In this document: positions 56,669 to 64,000 of the stretch, one piece after another
Numbering within the stretch: position 1 is the stretch's first letter
Layout of the letters: every line of letters starts with the position of its first letter
NCBI GenBank assembly: GCA_035772405.1
Contig: JAYKKM010000147.1
Location: 372,001-436,000 of the forward strand
Length of the DNA: 64,000 nt
Source: Chrysogorgia sp. JL179-B06
Taxonomy: Eukaryota > Cnidaria > Anthozoa > Scleralcyonacea > Chrysogorgiidae
Direction: 5' to 3'
Made by a program: the position numbers and the translations under genes
Notes under the pieces: generated by a model
Told to the model about the DNA's origin: nothing
The model's database searches: none
Seen by the model: only the letters and a program-made list of their open reading frames with translations

Positions 56669-56912
56669 AACCTATAGGAATTCCTATAGGAACTTAACTA
56701 TAAATTCCTATAGGATCCTATTGGAAATTGGCCCGTGACCGTATAGGATCCTATATAGGAATTCCTATAGGATCCTATAGGAATTCCTATAGGATCCTAT
56801 AGGAATTTCTATAGGATCCTATAGGAATTTCTATAGGATCCTATAGGAATTCTTTATAGGGTTCTATAGGAATTCATATAGGATCCTATAGGAATTCCTA
56901 TAGGATCCTATA
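56669..56912. repeat. Left CCTATAGGAATTCCTATAGGATCC array
   Basis: About a dozen overlapping palindromes made of CCTATAGG joined by AATT or ATCC-type spacers. Confidence 0.9.
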
Positions 56913-57130
56913 CAAAATCCATATTGGAGATACTACAGGTATATACGGTAGATATCCTGCCAATTACACAAATTGAAAAGCAACAATTGAGACAAAAATG
57001 TTAGTTAACCAAATGATTTATTCAATTAATTTCTACAGGAATAAAAACTTACAATTTCAATAAAGTTAATTGATAACTCCAGTAAAAAATCCCATTTTGA
57101 TAAACAACCTTAGGGAAACCCATACTTAAT

Positions 57131-57220
57131 TGGCCCGGTTGGAGTTTGAACTGCCATGACCTTATATAGTATAATATGGTAAACTAGTCTGACGCTCTAC
57201 TGCTTGAGCTACAAGTCAAG
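57131..57220 (-). mobile_element. tRNA-derived head (decayed)
   Basis: On the minus strand GTAGCTCAAGCAGTAGAGCG (A box) and GGCAGTTCAAACTCC (B box), with a TATA-rich insertion between them. Probably a SINE or tRNA pseudogene. Confidence 0.45.
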
Positions 57221-57883
57221 TTGGAAGCAGGTGGAATGCTGGTACTTGGGTTTATGATATTTTGAAATTATACATCAAGACATTTCTACAACAGTATAAC
57301 AAATTCACAAGTGTAAATAGAAATGACTATTGTGGTTTTAGCCTGATGTTAATTCAGCATACATTATTATTTCACTGATGAAGATGATGCTCTCATATTA
57401 GTGACCATATTATATGGTCACTAATATGAGAGCATCATCTTCATTATATGACACAGTGATATATGCTCTAGTATTTGACAATTAAATACATTCATAATAA
57501 TGGTCATAGGTATATTGTGGTACTTCAGGAAAATACTGGTTTTTATCTCATGATGTTAACGGTATACAAGCTGGTATGTTTCAAGCAAATGCCCTTTGTC
57601 AGAGAGATGTTTTCTGTGATGAAGGACCTTTTATATTTTGATTTGTGTAAGCAAATTCAATGTTCTCTTGTCATTAAAACAAGTATTTTCCTGAAGTACC
57701 ATAACACACCTATTACCATTCTTATTGCACACTTTTATTGTACTATTGAGTTTGCTTGAAATACATGCTTACTTTTAGTCTAATAAAAGTTTGAAAACTA
57801 CAGGTCTACATAATAAAATCTATGTTGTTTGTCACATAGACTAAATGTCAATTTTATAATGTTTATATGCTTTGAGCATCCCA

Positions 57884-58101
57884 TTAAAAGGGGCAGCAAT
57901 GTCTTGTGGCATTCATCCCTATCTTGTTTTGCTTTGGATAGTCAAAATCTAACAGGTAGAAAGATGCCAAAAACCCCACAGTAGCTTCCTTCATATCTCT
58001 AACATCAGTTTTGAATAAGATCCTTTTTTCCACAATTACATATACAAAATATTTATCAAATACCAGCACTGGTACATTCCCCACTTGTTTTGTACTCCAT
58101 G
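57884..58101 (-). CDS. Exon-like open frame, probable C-terminal part of transposon gene
   Basis: The minus frame reads LDTWSTKQVGNVPVLVFDKY, FVYVIVEKRILFKTDVRDMK and EATVGFLASFYLLDFDYPK. The alternating hydrophobic pattern suggests a compact alpha/beta domain. I associate VFDKYF-VIVE...A-YYVFNI-YPK-like segments with repeated uncharacterised animal proteins, but this is memory only. It has the same strand as the four-exon gene at the element's other end. The upstream splice site is uncertain. Confidence 0.45.
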
Positions 58102-58580
58102 TATCTAATCTGGATCTTCATAATCCTTAAAAGAAACAAATATTAGTTTAGTACTGTAAATAGAAACAAATGATTTTCTAATTATATTTTAATATCATAC
58201 AATGTCTAGGAATGAGTTGTGTTAGAACCTGGATGGAAAACAAAACTAACTACTTTTCCAAACGTGCAGACATTAAATGTTTTGTTATATTATATCAATC
58301 TATTCAGACAACAAAACATCACAAAACAACTTATCCAGTACCGTACTAATTAAAATTTGTCCATTTTTTAAACACAATTTTGTTGAAGGGACAGTAAGAT
58401 GAAAATCATACATCCCAATTTTGCATTTTGCTTAGAAGTACTCTCAAAATGATGACGAATAGCATGCTCGCTTGTTGTCAATATCTCATCTTATTGTAGA
58501 AATATCCTAGTTTTTGAAAGATGCAAATGAGATACCTTGCAACATAAATCTGCACAAAAAGAAAAACTAAATGAGTAATA

Positions 58581-59077
58581 CAGTGATGGATCCAGCTTGA
58601 TCTGGTAGGGGGTGCTAGTGAAGTGAGATCCTGAGGCGTGGGGCATGACCGAGGCAGGGTGGAGTGCCCCTGAGGCAGCTACAGCAGGGGTATGGTGGAG
58701 CAAAGCCCACCAGAACATTTTTTTATACCTATTAATACCTATGAATAATATGATAGCTAATATATGAATCATAGGGGGCTTTCCATTTACACGGTCAGAC
58801 TGGTTAGTCTGGTCAGAATGGACCTCCTCTTGATTAGGCCCACATTTTCCGGGCAGACCAGCCGCACTCCTCAAACGTATTGTGTTCCATTTAGCAAAAT
58901 ATTGCCGGACAGACCGGTCTGACCGTGTAATTGGAAAGCCCCCAATATATCTACTGTATGAATCATATGATAGCTATGATACCTAAAAACTGAATTTGAC
59001 AAAGCAATTGGCACCCTCACTGCACCCCCATTGGCCAAGGCCAGGGGGTGCATATACCCCCTGTAAATCCATCACTG
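58581..59077. mobile_element. hAT-type non-autonomous element nested in the 7.48-kb transposon
   Basis: Starts CAGTGATGGATCCAGC and ends TAAATCCATCACTG. The 8-bp target duplication GAGTAATA is perfect (58,573-580 and 59,078-085), as expected for hAT. It holds no transposase. Confidence 0.85.
58774..58943. mobile_element. 170-bp MITE nested in the hAT element
   Basis: GGGGGCTTTCCATTTACACG at the left faces the inverse of CGTGTAATTGGAAAGCCCCC at the right. The inner arms share GGTCAGACTGG and CCGGTCTGACC. Confidence 0.75.
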
Positions 59078-59689
59078 GAGTAATATACCTAGTATACTTA
59101 GGATTCTCTCTCAAGGCATCTCATTTGCATTTAAAGAAAATATTGACCAAGCCAGAACACCATTCTTCCTTATTTAATAATGTGAATAAAGTACAGTTTT
59201 AGATGGTAATTTAACATAAATAATGGTAGGCTGAAAACCAAGGTGAGATGATCTAACCATTGAGTCTAGGATGGAGTACCGTACTGCTACATGTTAATGT
59301 TTTAAATTTGTCAGAGTGTACACAGTCTTTGACAAACTTAAAACATAAACAGGTACCCCCAGTCAAGGAGTTGGTGAAGTCGGTGTACTGTGCATCCACT
59401 GAACACCCAGTTTTTGTCGGTAAGGAGAAAAAATTTTCAAATTATTTAAAAATCATACAGATTTTTGAAGGTATATACAGTACTTTATGTATATGCTCTT
59501 TCACAAGCATAATAAAAAATTTATTAGTTGATAAAATAAACTCAAACTTACCAAAATAAGCTAAATAAATTTTTCCAGCTGCTCTTATCTTAGTTTTATT
59601 TAAGCAGGAATGGCAACTTCATCTAGAAACAACCTAATTAAAATACAGAATTAGATAATGGTTGCAACCACTCAACCAATCCATGTTGA

Positions 59690-59815
59690 GTATTCCACTG
59701 CTCTATACCCATAGTGAACTCTATATAGTATATAGAGTAGAGTCCACTAAAAGATCTTTTGTTTTCTTTTGTCATAGCACAGTGGATTCTATATACTGTA
59801 GAGTTCACTAATGAA
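59690..59815. repeat. Imperfect hairpin
   Basis: AGTGAACTCTATATAGTATA faces the inverse GTGGATTCTATATACTGTAGAGTTCACT. Confidence 0.55.
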
Positions 59816-60175
59816 TTCAATAAGTCAATGGTTCTGGTAAATGTGCGAGGCAAAAATCTCTAAGATGGTTAGATAATGATCCCTCATGCTCTATGGGATA
59901 CAGAGTCCCTCGAATTAGATAGAAGTACACTCGGGGCCTTCTAACTACTGTAATTCTTGGGATTCTATATCCCATAGAACACAAGTCTCATTAAACTATC
60001 TTGTTATGCAAATATATACAATAGTGATTATTATTAGTATTACGATACATAATGATCATCAAGTTCAAATCCTCAGAAAATGAATCCCAGACAGTTTCCT
60101 AAGTATTACTGGCATATAGTGAATTTTGCATATGCAGTGAATATAGCAATCAAACCAGTATATAATTGTGACCTT

Positions 60176-60265
60176 CGATCTCCATAAGAGTTTTGATATT
60201 AGAGCGCGTCACAGGCAATCAGACGGTTACAGGTTCAATCCCTGTCTGGGATATTTTCTAAGGAT
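60176..60265 (+). mobile_element. tRNA-like sequence (SINE head or pseudogene)
   Basis: B box GGTTCAATCCC in a perfect T arm ACAGG/CCTGT at 60,228-60,245, with a CGTC/GACG anticodon-like stem. The D arm is decayed. Confidence 0.45.
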
Positions 60266-61399
60266 TTGAGCTTGACAATCATCCATGTATCGTCTAAGCT
60301 GGTTCACTTGGCACTTTGTTTGCCACATGCATTTTAATTCCATGAAAAATCAAAAATGTATAACTACTTGACAACCGGTATGCAATATCACATGAAGAAA
60401 TATTTTGAGTAATGCCAAATGTTTGGAAGTTGAATTTATACATAAAAATTATGATAACACTTCTAAAAGCAATGCCATTACTCTCTGAATTTGTGCTTTT
60501 CAGCAAGGATTTAAATGACCTTAGAAATTCCCTTTTGTTGATTGTTGTTCATACTCTTAATCATTATCACAAACAAATAAAAGGTTATATAAACGGTTAT
60601 TCCCGATAAATATTTGTATAACATACCGTTTTGTTTCCTGAGACCAGATAATTAAGGATGGGCTTTCTCGATCATTCAAATTATTTTGATTAATAGACAC
60701 TTGATTATCCACATTTCAATTGAAAAATAACTCTTCTCACACAATGGAATACTCTAAGACAAAGGTTTTGATAAGATAAGTTCAGGACAACTATTTGATT
60801 TGCTTCAAACGTTCAGATGCATTTAGGAGCTATATAATATATTTATAGTAGATCAGAGTGAGACTTACCTTCGTCTTCGAACTTTGCTGAAAGCCTGAAA
60901 ACGCATCACTTCCGTATTTACCCTCGCAGCCAGAATTTTGTAAGATCGACGAATAATTGATGATCAGCCACTTCTTTAGAATTGGTAACACAAAAAGCAA
61001 TAAAGAATCCAAGACACAAACCACGAGAGATTCAAAATTTCAAATATGGCGCAGCAACATTAACTCGCTAGGACCTCTGGGAAATGTCCATATACCTTCA
61101 CCAATCCCTTCACAATCCCTATACTTCCCTGGAATCCCAGCCAAAACATTGCTAAAGATGCCACAGAAGGCTACCTGTGGAGGAGGCTAGTAGAAATTAT
61201 ATATAATATCAGCTTAATGTCAAGTTGAGCGAGCCAGTTATAAAGCTCTCCGGTGAGGGGGAGGGGATTGGGGCGAGCCGCTGCGTCGCGTTTGCGCAAT
61301 GTTTATTCACTTTCAGTTATATACCGGCGGTAATGAGTATGTTGAAATTGACTAAGAAATATGCTATTGTTACAAGTAAATTTCATTGTCGGTAATATT

Positions 61400-61890
61400 A
61401 TTCTTGTCATCTTGATAAGAAATTCATATTTAATCTTGGTTAATTATTGATAAGAAAATATGTTCTCGTTTTAAGTAAAATCGATTTGTTTTTGTGTATG
61501 AATATATATTCTATTTTTCTGGGTAGGCTTTTACTTAATAAATGACAAAATATATAATAATTACATGAATTTTTATTATCTCAAAATAATTGTTTTTATG
61601 GAAATCTTATCTTTTTTAACATATTGTTTTTCTTGTAAATAAAATAATTTTCTTATTTCAAGAAAATATTTTCTTTAGTAGTTTAAGAAAAAGGAAAATA
61701 TTTCTTACTTTAAGAATTGTTTTTCTTATCAAGAAAATTATTTTCTTATTTTAAGAAATTGGAAAATCTCATTTCTTATTTTAAGAATTTTTTCTTTAAT
61801 TAAGAAATTATTTTCTTGTTTTAAAGACTAATAATTCTTGAAATAAGAAACATTTTCTTAATAAGAAAATGACTTTTTGCTGTGTAAGAT
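61400..61890. repeat. Cluster of TTTTCTTATTTTAAGAAAA-like palindromes
   Basis: At least ten variants of TTCTTATTTTAAGAA, ending in CTTTTTGCTGTGTAAG near 61,870-61,887. The inverse (TTACACAGCAAAAAG) looks like a transposon terminus, so this may be one end of another nested element. Confidence 0.55.
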
Positions 61891-62156
61891 GTACAATTAA
61901 GTGAGATAGAAAATCGACCGAAGGCCCGACTGAGGGTCCAAGACAGCTAGTGAACTGATATATTCTTATAAACCAATGACCAAAATTTTAGGTGAAACTT
62001 CATATAAATCCCGAAATGACATCACAGACTATCGGTAGTAAAATTTGAAATTAAAATCGGCTGTTATTTTCAAAATAAAGCATTATAGCATTATGTTTTA
62101 AATTTGGGATATTTATATGAAACATCTGCTAAAATTTTGCTAAAAATATAATTTTT

Positions 62157-62316
62157 GTTCCTATAGGATCCTATAGGAATTCCTATAGGATGGGAATTTT
62201 CCTATAGGAATTCCGATTCAAATTCCTATAGGAAAGTTTGTTCCTATATGATTCTATAGGAATTCCTATAGGAATTGCAAATTCCTATAGGAATTCCTAT
62301 AGGATCCTATAGGATT
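62157..62316. repeat. Right CCTATAGGAATTCCTATAGGATCC array
   Basis: Same palindromic words as at 56.67-56.91 kb. Confidence 0.9.
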
Positions 62317-62697
62317 TTTAAGGGTCACCACCATAATATCCTAAAATGTATTTCCTTGGCACACAAACTGCAATAATATTTATAAAAATATGTATATTAT
62401 CTATAATATATGTATAAAAAACTATAATATATGCATAAAAATATGTATATTATCTACTTTATACTATCTATCCAATGAGCGAGTGTACGTTTATGAGCGA
62501 GTGTACGTTTATGAGCTAATAGTAATGTTCAATTCTTTAATAAGTTTTTGCACAGAAATCCTTTTCTTCGCTTCTTGTGGCCGACTCAACATAATATAGC
62601 CTCCAAGAAGGCATAAACATTCGATACACCTGGTGTGTATTCCATGTTTAATACATAACATGTACCAACGAGGAATACCACTGCCATAGGTATTTGA

Positions 62698-63613
62698 TTA
62701 CTGGTAACTGAAGATAACTCCGAACAGGGGATCCATGTGGGGAAGATCTCCAGATCCAACAAACCTTGGGTAGGTTGTCTTGGAAACTTCTTCATCATTC
62801 GATTCATCGTCCTAAATATAAAAATCAAAACATTATTTATATGGCACAGTACATGGTTTACAAACATGATATTACCCTTGTTCCAGGCCTAGAACACAAA
62901 AGGGGTAGTTAAATACACTTTTAAAGTGGAGACCAAAGTCAAGGCTCAGACAAGGGCTCACAGACAGTTTATAAATAGCTTAACCCATTAATTGGCAGTA
63001 CCCTACCACTAACAAGAAAAACACCCTGGTGTTTGACACAGTAAAACACTAAAGTAGGGCATGTCCGGGCACCTTGCCAGATAATGGGCTAAAAGCAATA
63101 CGTTTTAACATTATATTTATTGTTAATTGCAAACACTTACATAACAAATTTTTAGAAACAATAGTTCTGCTGCCTCCTTTAATACATCTTGTAAGATCAA
63201 AGCAGCCACTGTACTCTTTATCTCTGTTAAGAGAAAAAGAATATGAATTAAAAATGTGTTAATTGGATACTTTGGGTTTTATATGCTCATGAAAAAGTAA
63301 GAATTATTTAAATTATGTACCTGGTTCTCTATCTGGCTCCTCGTCCAACAACCTCTCCATCATGCTCCGGAAGCATACTTGATCATTTTCTTCACCAGCA
63401 ATTGAAAGGTACTTGCCATATCACGAACCAACTTGTTATTATTTAAAATCCTTCCAAATTCTGCCTTCACTCCACTGCCACTCATCTTTTAGTTGTTCAA
63501 TTTAACCAAACTTGCTTTGCGATCATATAAATAGCAATAAGTTACTAAGAATTGCGATATTTTTCCCAATTTACTTGTCTATAAAACTTCGCCGCTCCTT
63601 CATCGTCCGCCAT
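62698..63613 (-). pseudogene. Four-exon gene of the 7.48-kb transposon, one base short
   Basis: Exons: 63,575-63,613 (MADDEGAAKFYRQ, GTAAAT donor); 63,321-63,485 (AAAAG acceptor, GTACAT donor); 63,141-63,223 (TTAACAG acceptor, GTAAGT donor); 62,698-62,811 (ATTTAG acceptor to TAA). Exon 2 begins MSGSGVKAEFGRILNNNKLV and then needs one extra base near 63,410 to continue YLSIAGEENDQVCFRSMMER. With that allowance phases agree (0, 1, 0). Exon 3 is IKSTVAALILQDVLKEAAEL; exon 4 is acidic then FVGSGDLPHMDPLFGVIFSY. About 134 residues. No domain recognised. The start lies just inside the right subterminal repeats. Confidence 0.6.
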
Positions 63614-63636
63614 TTTGAATGCGAAAAACGTGTTTA

Positions 63637-63895
63637 TGTGGTGCTAATTTGACACCCAAAATTTAACTCTTGAAATGGGGCTATTTTAGCACTTTCACTT
63701 ACAGGTAAGGTGTTATTTTAGCACCTTAAAAAAGTGTTAGATATCTAAGGTGCTAAATTAGCACTTTTATACCAACTCATGATTTTATGGTGTTAAATTG
63801 GCACCCAAATCGGTGCTAGAATAACACTTGTCATTTAGCACCACCACAAGGTGTCGAATTAACACCTATGAAGGTGCTATTATAACACTCTGAAA
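63637..63895. repeat. Right subterminal GTGCTA palindrome array
   Basis: GGTGTTATTTTAGCACC and GGTGCTAAATTAGCAC type words, mirror of the left array. Confidence 0.85.
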
Positions 63896-63904
63896 TTAAC
63901 AGTG

Positions 63905-64000
63905 CAACTATTACCTATAATATACGCAGAATCTTATCCCGGCATTACCACCATATATACAGAACTCGTGACTAGGCTCTCGGCAACGGCTTCCGTAGCT
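63905..64000 (+). repeat. 276-bp unit resumes after the transposon
   Basis: CAACTATTACCTATAATATA continues the unit cut at 56,427 and runs to the A box at the window end, so the array goes on beyond the window. Confidence 0.9.

Larger units (their letters stand above)
56428..63904. mobile_element. 7.48-kb DNA transposon with CACTG...CAGTG ends (CACTA/CMC-like)
   Basis: Left end CACTGTTAATTTTAGGGTGT and right end, inverted, CACTGTTAATTTCAGAGTGT. The 32-bp ends differ at about five positions. The flanking unit GAAATGCCAACTATT is split as GAAATGCCA/CAACTATT, so CA was duplicated. The first ~230 bp at each end consist of GTGCTAAAATAGCACC-like palindromes. Deeper arrays of CCTATAGGAATTCCTATAGG lie at 56.67-56.91 and 62.16-62.32 kb. 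A spliced gene runs leftward from the right end. No DDE transposase could be recognised. Confidence 0.8.

Noticed and set aside
60830..61024. Minus-strand exon candidate with GTAAGT donor near 60,868
   Set aside because: The donor is good, but no consistent upstream frame or phase partner was found.

Overview
The window reads as nuclear DNA of an early-branching animal, most likely a cnidarian. The clues are AT-rich sequence, short-exon genes with GT-AG introns, a Polinton/Maverick-type element, Penelope-like and CR1/L2-like retroelements, many foldback elements and long (TA)n tracts. No species can be named from sequence alone.

Layout. 1-8.5 kb is a decayed Polinton/Maverick (adintovirus-like) element. 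It has one intact gene, an integrase at 2899-3636. Around it are broken genes: a frameshifted chromodomain tail, a probable capsid protein, a packaging ATPase with both Walker motifs, and unassigned proteins. 8.6-12.4 kb is repeat-rich (SINEs, a CACTA-type MITE, LINE scraps). 12.9-13.9 kb holds an intact single-exon short-chain dehydrogenase (retinol-dehydrogenase-like) on the minus strand. 14-28.5 kb is almost all mobile DNA: a Penelope-like reverse transcriptase remnant, two convergent LINE fragments ending at a ~135-bp higher-order minisatellite, a hammerhead-ribozyme-like motif, foldback elements beside Crypton-like recombinase fragments, and a 152-bp-arm palindrome. 29.28-29.67 kb is a small two-exon membrane protein gene on the plus strand.

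31.3-52.8 kb is one long minus-strand gene for a coiled-coil protein. Ten exons can be placed, adding to about 1,150 residues, and the gene starts beyond the last exon found. The C-terminal part contains what looks like a zincin-type fold with HCLAH where an active enzyme would have HExxH. Its introns carry TTAA-flanked elements, a LINE reverse transcriptase, minisatellites and (TA)n tracts.

53.3-64 kb starts with a (TA)n tract, then a near-identical 276-bp tandem array, each unit holding a tRNA-like sequence. The array changes orientation near 55,998. A 7.48-kb DNA transposon (56,428-63,904; CACTG...CAGTG ends, 2-bp CA target duplication) has inserted in one unit. That transposon has layered palindromic subterminal repeats, a nested hAT element with a perfect 8-bp duplication, and a four-exon minus-strand gene whose splice phases fit if one missing base is allowed for.

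The most notable items are the 7.48-kb transposon with its spliced gene, the dead-zincin coiled-coil protein, the two hammerhead-like motifs together with a Penelope-like RT remnant, and the foldback family that repeatedly abuts pieces of a Crypton-like domain.
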